Positions 30,261-38,193 of a DNA stretch of 64,000 bases are shown here, in pieces (position 1 is the first letter of the stretch; the number at the start of each line of letters is the position of its first letter). Origin of the DNA: Polyangia bacterium (GTDB lineage Bacteria; Myxococcota_A; Polyangia; Nannocystales; Nannocystaceae); contig JAUIKS010000024.1 in the NCBI GenBank assembly GCA_030430565.1, positions 62,001 through 126,000 on the forward strand, given 5' to 3'. Position numbers and translations under genes: made by a program. The notes under the pieces are model-generated. The model ran no database searches and was not told the origin of the DNA. It saw nothing but the letters and a program-made list of their open reading frames with translations.

Positions 30261-31805
30261 GTGACGAGTACACAACATCATCACGGCGCGGGCGCCTCGG
30301 CGTCGGGCGGAGCTCCGAGCGCGGCGGCGCTCACCGATCGGATCCGCGGCTCGCTCTACGGCATCCTTGTCGGCGACGCGCTCGGCTGCCCGATCGAGGG
30401 CTGGTCTCCGGGCAAGATCCAGCGGCGCTACGGCGTGCTGGCGATGATGGAGGAGAACATGGGCTGGAGCCCGCGCCCGCGCGGCCTCCACTCCGACGAC
30501 GGGCAGCAGGCGGTGGCGCTCTGCGACGCGATCCTGGCCGAGCCCGACGCGCCCGCGGCCGGTTTCGCGCGCGGGCTCGTCGAGCTCTACACCGACGGGC
30601 CGAAGGATCGCGACATGTTCGGGCATCACCGCGGCACCGGTCGCAACTTCCGGACGACGGTGCTCAAGCTCGAGCAGGGCGCCGGCGTCTACGAGGCCTC
30701 GCAGCCCTCGGCCGGGAACGGCAACGCGATGCTGATCGCGCCGGCCGCGTGGTACTGGCGCGACGACCTGGCGACCTTGAGCGCGCGCGTCATCGACATC
30801 TCGCTGGTCAAGCAGCACAGCACCTGCGGGGTCGGCAGCGCGGCGGCGGTCGCCTTCGTCACCGCGCACGCGCTCATGGAGGGCGGCTTCGACTCCCTCG
30901 AGCTGACGGACCTGCTCGAGTTCGTGATCGAGGTCGAGACGCGGGTGCACGAGCGCGTCCAAGACCGCGGGCTCGCGCCCGGCGCGAGCGCGGACCGGAC
31001 GTTCTCGAGCGCGCTCCGCCGCGCGCTGAGCCTGTTCGACCGCCGACGCAGGCAGGCGCTCTCGGGCATCGCCAAGATCGCCAACGAGACCGCCGACCGC
31101 CGCGTGTTCGCGACTTCGGGCTACTCCGTCGCCTCCGTGATCGCGTCGCTGTACATGACGCTGACCGCCCGCAGCCTGTTCGACGGCATCCTCGACACCG
31201 TCAACCTGGGCGGCGACGCCGACACCACGGGCGCGATGGTCGGCGCGATGCTCGGGGCGGCCTACGGCTTTAACAACATCCCCTCGGAGTGGCTCGAGGA
31301 GCTGGTGGCCCGCGGCGCGTTTGATGACCGCGTGCCGCCCATGGTCCAGCGCGCGCGCGGCTGGCGGCCGGCGAGCTCGCTGGTGGAGCTCGAGCGCGTC
31401 TGGACCAAGAAGCTGATCGAGCCGTTCGCCAAGGAGCGCCCGAAGTACCGCCCGAAGACGCTCGGCCTGGGCTTTGGGCCAGGCTCGTGGAAGCTCGACC
31501 CGGGCTTCGACACCGACACCGCCGAGGACCCGCCCGCGCCCGCGCGCGCGGCCGCGCGGGGGCGCGCGCCCAGCAAGCCGAGCGAGCCCGCCAAGGGCTC
31601 GGGGCCCTTCGCCAGCCCGCTCGCGGACTTCGTCGTCGACGCGGAGGAGGACGCCGACGACGAGGACAACTACGACCCGGTCGAGGGCGACGTGGTCGCG
31701 CGCGCGGCCACGCCCGCCCCCTCAAAGCCGGCGGCGGCGGAGCCCTCGCCGGCGGAGGAGGACGACGCGCCCGATACCCAGCTCTCGCTGTTCGGCGACG
31801 GCTGA
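30261..31805 (+). CDS. ADP-ribosylglycohydrolase family protein with acidic C-terminal extension
   Basis: 514 residues from the GTG at 30261, which is preceded by GGAGAGGA. Residues about 25-360 form the ARH/DraG fold: IRGSLYGILVGDALGCPIEGWSP at the start, a first metal-binding motif SDDGQQ (canonical TDDT), and the C-terminal motif NLGGDADTTGAMVGAMLGAAYG, which supplies the second pair of Asp for the two Mg ions. The family removes ADP-ribose from proteins or nucleic acids. The last 130 residues are a Pro/Ala/Arg then Asp/Glu-rich disordered tail (EEDADDEDNYDPVEGD). The change TDDT to SDDG may weaken metal binding. It is followed by a PrsW-like protease gene 40 bases downstream. Confidence 0.85.
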   Translation: MTSTQHHHGAGASASGGAPSAAALTDRIRGSLYGILVGDALGCPIEGWSPGKIQRRYGVLAMMEENMGWSPRPRGLHSDDGQQAVALCDAILAEPDAPAAGFARGLVELYTDGPKDRDMFGHHRGTGRNFRTTVLKLEQGAGVYEASQPSAGNGNAMLIAPAAWYWRDDLATLSARVIDISLVKQHSTCGVGSAAAVAFVTAHALMEGGFDSLELTDLLEFVIEVETRVHERVQDRGLAPGASADRTFSSALRRALSLFDRRRRQALSGIAKIANETADRRVFATSGYSVASVIASLYMTLTARSLFDGILDTVNLGGDADTTGAMVGAMLGAAYGFNNIPSEWLEELVARGAFDDRVPPMVQRARGWRPASSLVELERVWTKKLIEPFAKERPKYRPKTLGLGFGPGSWKLDPGFDTDTAEDPPAPARAAARGRAPSKPSEPAKGSGPFASPLADFVVDAEEDADDEDNYDPVEGDVVARAATPAPSKPAAAEPSPAEEDDAPDTQLSLFGDG

Positions 31806-31845
31806 GCCCTCGCTATCATCCTGTCACGCTCCGAAAGTCCTCGCC

Positions 31846-32553
31846 GTGCCGCTGCTGCTGCTGTCCGCGCTCATCCCCGCGCTCGTCCTGCTCCTGCTGT
31901 TCTACTTCAGCGATCGCTACCCCGAGCCCGGTCGCGTCGTGCTCGCGACCTTCGGGCTCGGCGTGCTCACGGTGATCCCGGTCGTGATCTTCGTGCTGCT
32001 GGTCCAGGCGCCGCTCGCCGCGGTCAGCCAGGACCCCTACGTCGTCGGCGCGATCGATGCCTTCGTGCTCGCCTCGCTGCCGGAGGAGGTCTTTAAGTTC
32101 TTGGTGCTCGCGCTGTACGTGCGCAAGCACAGCGCGTTTGACGAGCCGATGGACGGCCTGGTCTACGGCGCGACCGCCTCGCTCGGCTTCGCCGCCCTCG
32201 AGAACGTGCTCTATGTGACAGGCGGCGGGCTGGGGCTGGCGATCACCCGCGCGCTGACGGCGGTCCCGATGCACGCGGCCCTCGGCGCGCTGCTCGGCTA
32301 CGGCGTCGCGCGCAGCCGCTTCGACGGCCGCCCGCTGCTGCTCGCGCTGCCGCTGCCGATCCTGCTGCACGGCCTCTACGACTGGCCGCTGCTGACGCTG
32401 CGCGCGGCCGGCAGCGGGGAGGGCGGCGCGCTCGCCGACGGCGAGGTCGGGATGCTGATCGTCGGCGCGCTCGTGATCCTCATCGTGACGCTGGCCTCGA
32501 CGGCTCGCCTGGCCCGGCGTATGCGTCGCGAGCAGCGCGTCCAGGCGGCCTGA
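31846..32553 (+). CDS. PrsW family intramembrane metalloprotease
   Basis: 235 residues from the GTG at 31846. It is a multi-helix membrane protein with the motifs of the PrsW/M82 family: SLPEEVFKFLVL (E-E-x-x-K), FAALENVLYVTGGG (E-x-x-x-Y), PMHAALGALLGYG (His) and LHGLYDW (His). PrsW in Bacillus cleaves an anti-sigma factor at site 1 to release an ECF sigma factor; other members act on unknown membrane proteins. Its presence close to a membrane-anchored ECF sigma factor (24.2 kb) is suggestive but they are 6 kb apart and on opposite strands. It follows the ADP-ribosylglycohydrolase gene by 40 bases. Confidence 0.88.
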   Translation: MPLLLLSALIPALVLLLLFYFSDRYPEPGRVVLATFGLGVLTVIPVVIFVLLVQAPLAAVSQDPYVVGAIDAFVLASLPEEVFKFLVLALYVRKHSAFDEPMDGLVYGATASLGFAALENVLYVTGGGLGLAITRALTAVPMHAALGALLGYGVARSRFDGRPLLLALPLPILLHGLYDWPLLTLRAAGSGEGGALADGEVGMLIVGALVILIVTLASTARLARRMRREQRVQAA

Positions 32554-32580
32554 TCATCATCATCATCATCATCATCATCA
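32554..32580. repeat. Nine TCA triplets: nine tandem in-frame stop codons on the minus strand
   Basis: A perfect (TCA)9 microsatellite joins the PrsW stop to the stop of the converging PAS-STAS gene. On the minus strand the gene ends TGA and eight more in-frame TGA codons follow. It may prevent read-through or simply be a slippage-made repeat. Confidence 0.9.
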
Positions 32581-33753
32581 CGCGCGGCGCAGCGCGGCCG
32601 CGAGCGAGCGCACCGTCTCGACCCCGTCGAGCTCCGCGCCGACGCGCCCGAGCTCGCGCGCGAGCTCGGGGCGGATCCCGGAGAGCATCGGCCTCGCGCC
32701 GAGCAGGCGGAGCGCGCGGATCATCCGCTGGAGGTGGCGCGCGCTGCTCTCGTCGATCGCGACCACGCCCGTCACGTCGAGGATGACCGTTCGGACATGA
32801 CGAGCGGCGACGCCGGCGAGCAGCTTGGAGGTGATCGCGGCGCCGCGCTCGTCGTCGAGCTGACCGATGATCGGCACCACCAAGGTCTGGTCGCCGAGCT
32901 CGAGCAGCGGCGCGGACAGCTCGAGGATCGCGCGCTGCTGCGACTCGACCAGCGCGAGGGTCGAGCGCAGCGTGTCGATGCGCTGCCCGCGATCCTCGGC
33001 GAGCTCCTCGGCCGCGAGCCGCGAGCTCTCGTCGCGGTGCTCGACGAGCACGCCGAGCTCGCCGTGTACAGGGTCCCGCATGGCGCGGGCGTCGATGAGG
33101 TGCCAGCGCGGCGCGCCGCGGGCCGACACGCGCGCGAGCAGCTGCACGCGCTCATCGGCGAGCGCGCCCTCGAGGAGCTGCCTCGGCAGCGCGGGGTCGG
33201 CGAACCACGAGAACCACGAGTCGAGCTCGCCGAAGGTGCTGAGCGCCTGGGGGTTCTGCGCGAGGAGCCGGCCGCGCTTGTCGACGAGCGCGGTGATGGC
33301 CGAGGAGTATCGGCTCATGGCGGCGGCGCGCTCCAGCGGCGCGGGCGTCGCGTTCGTGATCGGGATCGCCTGGGAGAGCACGCCGGCGCGTCCGCTCGGC
33401 AGCGTGACGGCCCGCAGGTCCAGGAGCACGCGGGTCGCCACGCCGTCGGGGTAGAGCGTCCACTCCTCGCGCATGTGCTTGCCGGCGGCGACCTGCGCGA
33501 AGACGTGCCGCGTCCGCTCCATCACGACCTCGGGCACGCCCGAGACGACGTCGCGGGCGACCAACGCCTCGCGGCTCGCTACCCCCCACAGCGCGACCGC
33601 AGCGTCGTTGGCCCAGACGAGCTGGACCGTCTCGGCGTCGAGCGCCCACGTCGCGGTCGCGGACAGCTCGAGGCCGGCCACGCAGCGGTCGAGATGGGGC
33701 GGAGCGGCGGGCATGCAGGCGCGGGTCGCTCGACACGGTACCGAAGCGGACAT
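32578..33753 (-). CDS. PAS-STAS protein (RsbR-like), paralogue of the 28.97 kb gene
   Basis: 391 residues. Two sensor-like regions (about 20-140, ATWALDAETVQLVWANDAAVALWG, and 145-265, ITALVDKRGRLLAQNPQALSTFG) have PAS-like patterns. A STAS domain follows at about 280-390 with TVILDVTGVVAIDESSARHLQRM and LGARPMLSGIRPELAREL. The STAS core is clearly related to the one at 28972-30087, but IDSST is changed to IDESS, so the phosphorylation site may shift or be lost. The start is ATG at 33753. It is likely a component of a stressosome-like complex with its paralogue. It converges on the PrsW-like gene with a TGA repeat as its end. Confidence 0.85.
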   Translation of the reverse strand: MSASVPCRATRACMPAAPPHLDRCVAGLELSATATWALDAETVQLVWANDAAVALWGVASREALVARDVVSGVPEVVMERTRHVFAQVAAGKHMREEWTLYPDGVATRVLLDLRAVTLPSGRAGVLSQAIPITNATPAPLERAAAMSRYSSAITALVDKRGRLLAQNPQALSTFGELDSWFSWFADPALPRQLLEGALADERVQLLARVSARGAPRWHLIDARAMRDPVHGELGVLVEHRDESSRLAAEELAEDRGQRIDTLRSTLALVESQQRAILELSAPLLELGDQTLVVPIIGQLDDERGAAITSKLLAGVAARHVRTVILDVTGVVAIDESSARHLQRMIRALRLLGARPMLSGIRPELARELGRVGAELDGVETVRSLAAALRRA

Positions 33754-33959
33754 GCCACATCAATCATGTCGATCGAGGCAGGAGGCCGCGACGCGATCTC
33801 CGTGTCTCAACGACCATGTTTCGCGCTCGCGCGCGGTCGCCCCGGGGGCGCGCGGGCGCGGGCTCGTTAGCGCGGGCGGTAGCGAGCCGCGCGGCGAGCT
33901 CGGCGGCGAGCCGCTCCCGCCCGTGAGCGTGATCGTAGCGCTCGCGAGCGCGGCTCGGG

Positions 33960-34571
33960 TCAGCGCGCTCCGTCAGCGCACGCGCAGCTGCAGACCGCGG
34001 GCCCTTCGTCTGGAAACGGCGGCTCGCAGGCCTCGCCGTCGACCTGACCCCACGCGCAGGGGAGCCAGCCGATCGGGCGCTCGCCGCAGAACGAGCCGAG
34101 GAACACGTCGACGTCGCAGCTCGGGGTCACGCGCGCGTACACCTGCCCGGCGACGTCGCCGCCGCAGGTGAATTGCTCGCCGCAGCCGTCGCCGAGGTAT
34201 TCGAGCGCGACGCACAGGCCCTGCTCGCTCGACTCCGCGCAGTCGGTGGCCTCGTAGGCGAAGCGTCGCGCGGTGACCCAGGCGCAGGAGTCCACGCCTC
34301 CGTCGGGATCGATCGGCCCGTCGCAGCTCTCCGCGCTTCGCGCCGCGCACACCTCCTCGCGGGGGTCGAGCTCGGCCGCGGGATCACACATCGGCGATGG
34401 CGGCGGCGCGCCGCACTCGGTCGCGTCGGCGGTCGTCGTCGTCGTCGTCGTCGCGGTCGCGTCGGCGTCAGCGTCGGTCGCCGAGCCGCTCGAGCCGGGG
34501 CTGCAGGCGTTGAGGGTCAGCGACGCGGCGAGCGCGAGCGCGCGGGGGTGGAGTGATAGAGCGGGGCGCAT
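33960..34571 (-). CDS. Cys-rich lipoprotein of unknown function
   Basis: 203 residues. A signal peptide ends LTLNAC, a good lipobox. Next come an Asp/Ala repeat and a run of seven Thr encoded by GTC-type triplets, a myxobacterial low-complexity linker. The mature part (about residues 52-203) has about 15 Cys in a pattern consistent with several disulfides, including a CSCAC end. There is no recognised domain. It is likely surface-exposed or periplasmic. Monocistronic; the trinucleotide repeat near 34430-34455 may vary in length between strains. Confidence 0.72.
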   Translation of the reverse strand: MRPALSLHPRALALAASLTLNACSPGSSGSATDADADATATTTTTTTADATECGAPPPSPMCDPAAELDPREEVCAARSAESCDGPIDPDGGVDSCAWVTARRFAYEATDCAESSEQGLCVALEYLGDGCGEQFTCGGDVAGQVYARVTPSCDVDVFLGSFCGERPIGWLPCAWGQVDGEACEPPFPDEGPAVCSCACADGAR

Positions 34572-34669
34572 GAACTCTCTCGCCGCGCGTGCGGCGTCGT
34601 TACCCTATCAGTCGCGTCACGACGCGTATCGGTCCCGCCGATCCGCGCGCGCTCATCGGACCGGGCCCC

Positions 34670-34903
34670 TCAGCCCAGGAACACGATGCGCGGCGTCAGC
34701 GTCGGGTTCAGGATCTCCAGGCACTCGACGAAGTGCCCCGCCAGCGCGGCGTCGCGGGCCAAGCCGCAGATGATCACGTCAAAACGCGCCTTCGCGCAGC
34801 GCGAGAGCGCGTCCCCGATCCCGTCGATGACCACGAGCTGATCGTGGCGGTAGACGCGGCGGGCGCGGCGGAGCGTCGCCGTGTCCGCCGCCGTCACGAG
34901 CAC
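34670..34903 (-). CDS. Small receiver-domain-like protein, possibly truncated
   Basis: From the GTG at 34903 the product is 77 residues with a response-regulator receiver pattern: VLVTAADTATLRRARRVY (strand 1 and helix 1), GIGDALSRCAKARFDVIICGLARDA (helix 2 and strand 3 with an Asp, though IICG replaces the usual DLLMP), and LTPRIVFLG (strand 4). It stops after strand 4, so about a third of the domain is missing. The acidic pair for Mg is not convincing. It may be a remnant or a minimal stand-alone variant. The frame stays open upstream but without receiver features, and the start is uncertain. Confidence 0.42.
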   Translation of the reverse strand: MLVTAADTATLRRARRVYRHDQLVVIDGIGDALSRCAKARFDVIICGLARDAALAGHFVECLEILNPTLTPRIVFLG

Positions 34904-35107
34904 GCGTCGACGCGCGCGCGTGTAGCCGTCATGCCGATGCTGTGGTGCTGATCCCGCGTTCACGCCCCGGGAGATTGCACGGCGCGTACCAAGTCGGGGC
35001 GGCGGGATGCGGCGAATTCTCGCACGAGGCGGTGAGCGTTCACGGCGCGCCGTGGCGCGATGACCCGGGTGTGGAGAGATCCCAGGGGCACCGTGTCGCC
35101 CGGGTCG

Positions 35108-35127
35108 ACATGTCCATTGGGACATGT
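35108..35127. promoter_or_regulatory. Palindrome ACATGTC-N6-GACATGT (site C)
   Basis: Perfect 7-base arms flank the spacer CATTGG (arms 35108-35114 and 35121-35127). The core ATGTC-N6-GACAT is identical to the two sites near 13.4-13.5 kb. It lies 205 bases upstream of the receiver-like gene and just beyond the stop of the dynamin-like gene. Confidence 0.55.
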
Positions 35128-35137
35128 TTTGAGCGCG

Positions 35138-36925
35138 TCAGCGCAGCGACTCCTCGTCGCCCGTCGGCGGCGCGAGCGCGTCGACGCGGCGCTGCAGCTC
35201 CTGCAGCTCGCGCGTCAGCTCGTCGTGCTGCCCGCGGGCCGCGGCGAGGGCCGCGAGCTCGCGCTCGACCAGCTCGCGGTACGGTTTGGTCGTGCCGTCG
35301 ATGCGCCCGAGCACCTTGTCGATCTCGATGTCGAGCTGCGCCCCCAGGGCCTCGCGCAGCTCCTCGCGCAGCCGGCTCACGCGCTTTTGAAACTCACGGA
35401 TCGCCCGGCGTCGCTGGCGGGGCAGGACCGTGAAGCCGAGCACCGCCGCCGCCCCCCCCGTGACGAGCCCGAGGCCGCCCAGCAGGTCGAGCGCGGTCGT
35501 GACGATCAGGACGGTGCCGAGGATGCCGAGGCCGGCCGCGCCGATCTGCACATTGCGGAAGGTCGACGCGGCCTCCTGCGCGCCGTCGAGCAGGCGCCGC
35601 GCCTCCTCCCCGAGGTCGTGCACGGTCAGCTGCGCGTCGGTCTCGCGCTTCATCGCGTCGAACACGGTCGCGCGGTTGTAGTCGAGGGAGCCGCGCGGCG
35701 CCGCCTGCGAGCGCCCGGTCGCCCGCGCGCGCTCGGCGAAGTCGCGCAGGACCTGCTCCCACAGCGTGTAGGCCTGCTGCAGCAGGCGATCGATGGTCTC
35801 GCCGACCTTGCCCTCGAGGCGGGCGTCGAGCTTGCGGACCACCGCGCTCTCGAACTCCCGCCCGAAGCGCTCCTTGTCGCGCAGCAGCGCGAGGTTGCTC
35901 GGGCGGATCGTCTCGTCGAGGAAGCGGACGCCGCGGCGGTCCAGCTCGAGCATCAGGTTGTCGATCGAGTCGAGGTTGGCCTGGTAGCCGTCCTTGAGCT
36001 GCGCGCGCGTCTCCTCGAGCCGACGCTTGAGGTCGGCGAGGTTCGCCTCGTCCTGGGCCAGGCTGTCCGCGCGCGTCTGCAGGCGGCCGCCGATCGCGTC
36101 GAGCTGGCGGCCCGAGGCATCGAGCGGCGCGATCAGCTTGAGGCGCATCCGCTGCGGACCGGTCAGGGTGTCGCGGACGAAGCGCTCGAGCGTTTCGAAT
36201 TGGCTCTGCTCCCAGAGCGCGTCCTTCACCGAGGGCTTGTCGGCTCGCTTCGCGGCGAAGGCCAGCTCCGCGCTGACCGGGAAGATCCGCGGCGCGAAGC
36301 CCATCAGCGCCTCGCAGCCGTCGCGGATGTGCTTCAGCACCAGCTCGAGGTTGGCCTGGTCGCCGCGCGCGAGGTCGACCTTGTTGAGCACGAACACGAG
36401 CCGGCGGCCCCAGACCTCGCGCATGAACTTGAGGAACTGATGCTCGGACTCGCTGAGCGGCCGGTCGTAGGAGGTCACGAACAGCACCAGGTCCGCGCGC
36501 GGGATGAACTGCTCGGTCAGGGTCTGGTGCCGGCGGATGATCGAGTTGGTACCTGGCGTATCGACCAGGTCAACATCCTGCAGGAGCGCGGCCGGGTGTC
36601 TGCGCTCCCGCAGATCCTCCGACAGCGTCCGGTCGGCCCGCGCCGGGCCGTGCCGCAGCACGGTGATCATGTCGGTCGTCGGGACCGGGCCCTCCTCCAT
36701 GACCTCGTCGCCGAGCAGCGCGTTCACGACGCTCGACTTGCCCGCGTTAAACTCGCCGACGAAGATGACGAGGAACAGCTTGTCGAGCTGCTTCACGATG
36801 TCGGCGATCGCCTGCGCGGTCTCGGGCGACGCCTCGGCGTCGGCCTCCAGCAGCGCGTGCAGGCGCTGGAGGTGCTCACGTTCAGCGGACAGCAGCTCGG
36901 CGACAGGCGGGGAGACGAACGACAT
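35138..36925 (-). CDS. Bacterial dynamin-like GTPase
   Basis: 595 residues from the ATG at 36925; longer starts overlap the upstream gene. The GTPase domain has P-loop GEFNAGKSS (57-65), switch I with PVPTTDM, G3 DLVDTPGTNS and G4 LNKVDLARGD. The middle and effector regions are long helical stretches (RLQTRADSLAQDEANLADLKRRLEETRAQ), and a hydrophobic paddle (IGAAGLGILGTVLIVTTALDLLGGLGLVTGGAAAVLG) is placed for membrane insertion. A final coiled coil ends the protein. Bacterial dynamins remodel membranes or repair damage from stress or phage. It follows the dipeptide epimerase gene on the same strand by 94 bases, with a small hairpin between, so co-transcription is uncertain. Confidence 0.9.
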   Translation of the reverse strand: MSFVSPPVAELLSAEREHLQRLHALLEADAEASPETAQAIADIVKQLDKLFLVIFVGEFNAGKSSVVNALLGDEVMEEGPVPTTDMITVLRHGPARADRTLSEDLRERRHPAALLQDVDLVDTPGTNSIIRRHQTLTEQFIPRADLVLFVTSYDRPLSESEHQFLKFMREVWGRRLVFVLNKVDLARGDQANLELVLKHIRDGCEALMGFAPRIFPVSAELAFAAKRADKPSVKDALWEQSQFETLERFVRDTLTGPQRMRLKLIAPLDASGRQLDAIGGRLQTRADSLAQDEANLADLKRRLEETRAQLKDGYQANLDSIDNLMLELDRRGVRFLDETIRPSNLALLRDKERFGREFESAVVRKLDARLEGKVGETIDRLLQQAYTLWEQVLRDFAERARATGRSQAAPRGSLDYNRATVFDAMKRETDAQLTVHDLGEEARRLLDGAQEAASTFRNVQIGAAGLGILGTVLIVTTALDLLGGLGLVTGGAAAVLGFTVLPRQRRRAIREFQKRVSRLREELREALGAQLDIEIDKVLGRIDGTTKPYRELVERELAALAAARGQHDELTRELQELQRRVDALAPPTGDEESLR

Positions 36926-37005
36926 GCGCGGGTGCAGAGCATGCGCCGCGGCGGCGCGATCGTCCAATTCGGCGCATGAGGGCGCCTTGGAGCGCGTCTG
37001 AGTAT

Positions 37006-37019
37006 TCCCCGGGCGGGGA
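37006..37019 (-). terminator. Short hairpin after the dipeptide epimerase gene
   Basis: TCCCC and GGGGA pair around a 4-base loop immediately after the stop codon. It is small, with no T-run, so only a weak terminator candidate. Confidence 0.3.
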
Positions 37020-38102
37020 TTATTCAGCCGCCGGCGCGAGCACGTCGAGCGAGGCGCCGATCCCTGGTCCATCCAGCCGCGGCAGGTTCGCGGTCCAGCG
37101 CTCCGGCGGGAGGCTCCCGGGCGCCACCGGATCGTCGGTCGTCAACATGTGCGCGTCGAGGTCGAAGTCGTCGATCAGCGCGGCGAGCTGCGCGGCTGCG
37201 GAGAGCCCGACGCGCGTCTCGATCATGCAGCCGAGCAGGACTCGCCAGCCCTGCGCGCGCGCGATCTCGATCATCGCCAGCGCCTCGCTGATGCCCCCGC
37301 ACTTCGAGAGCTTGAGGTTGATCCCGTCCACCGCGTCGAGCTCGCGCAGCGCCGCGAGCGAGCCTCGGTCCTGGACGTCCTCGTCCGCGATGATCGGCAG
37401 CGGCGCGGCGCGGCGCAGCCTCGCGGTCTGCTCGAGCGCGCCGATCGGCAGCGGCTGCTCGATGAACTCGACCTCGTGGTCCGCCATCGTGTTGCACAGC
37501 GCGAGCGCGTCTGGGAGTGGGAGCGCCCAGCCGCCGTTGACATCGACGCGCAGCCGAGCGCTCGGCGCGGCCGCGCGGACCCGGCGGACGACCTCGACGT
37601 CAAAGCTCGGGTCGCGGCCGAGCTTGAGCTTGAGCAGCGGCAGGCCGGCGGCGGCGGCCGTGCGCGCGCGGGCCTCCATGGCGTCGAGCGAGTCGAGCGC
37701 GATGGTGTAGGAGGTCTGGCGCGCGGGCGCGGCGAGCGTGGGCGCGTGGCCGAGCGCGTGCAGGTAGGCGTGCAGCGGCAGGTCGCGGCGGCGCGCGGCC
37801 GCGTCCCACAGCGCGATGTCAAACGCGGCGCGGGCCGACGAGTGCGCGGGCGCGAGCGCGCGGGCGCGCTCGCCGTGGTAGGCCCGATCCTCGAGGTTCG
37901 ACGCGTCGACGTCGGCGGCCATGGCCGCGAGCAGCGGCGGCGCGTCGGCGGGATCCTGCTCGAGGTAGCGCACCGGCGGCGCCTCGCCGAGGCCCACGTC
38001 GCCGAGGCGAAACACGACCGTGGGCAGGCGCGTGTCGGTGCTGCGCGACAGCCCGAAGGGGTAGCGCAGGGAGAGCGTGACGAGGCGGGCGTGGGCGTGC
38101 AC
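37020..38102 (-). CDS. Dipeptide epimerase (enolase superfamily, L-Ala-D/L-Glu epimerase type)
   Basis: 360 residues. This muconate-lactonizing-type enolase superfamily enzyme has K158-x-K160 in LKLKLG, the metal ligands Asp187 (DVNGGW), Glu215 (IEQPLP) and Asp240 (IIADED), and the opposing Lys in NLKLSKCGG. TSYTIALD matches the start of the barrel in dipeptide epimerases. The usual substrates are dipeptides from peptidoglycan such as L-Ala-D-Glu, turned into L-Ala-L-Glu for use as nutrients. The gene is divergent from an amino-acid permease across 92 bases, which fits a muropeptide recycling or scavenging role; specificity can differ among members. Confidence 0.9.
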   Translation of the reverse strand: MHAHARLVTLSLRYPFGLSRSTDTRLPTVVFRLGDVGLGEAPPVRYLEQDPADAPPLLAAMAADVDASNLEDRAYHGERARALAPAHSSARAAFDIALWDAAARRRDLPLHAYLHALGHAPTLAAPARQTSYTIALDSLDAMEARARTAAAAGLPLLKLKLGRDPSFDVEVVRRVRAAAPSARLRVDVNGGWALPLPDALALCNTMADHEVEFIEQPLPIGALEQTARLRRAAPLPIIADEDVQDRGSLAALRELDAVDGINLKLSKCGGISEALAMIEIARAQGWRVLLGCMIETRVGLSAAAQLAALIDDFDLDAHMLTTDDPVAPGSLPPERWTANLPRLDGPGIGASLDVLAPAAE

Positions 38103-38193
38103 GCGCCGCGACGATAACAGAGCTATCGGTCAGGCGCCCGCGGTCGCGAAGATTCGTTGGTGAAACGATCGCGGTGCGGTATGCCAAAAACCT

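Noticed and set aside
32554..32580. His-tag-like CAT repeat
   Set aside because: In one frame (TCA)9 reads as a run of His codons, but it is a natural spacer between two stops, with no vector sequence around it.
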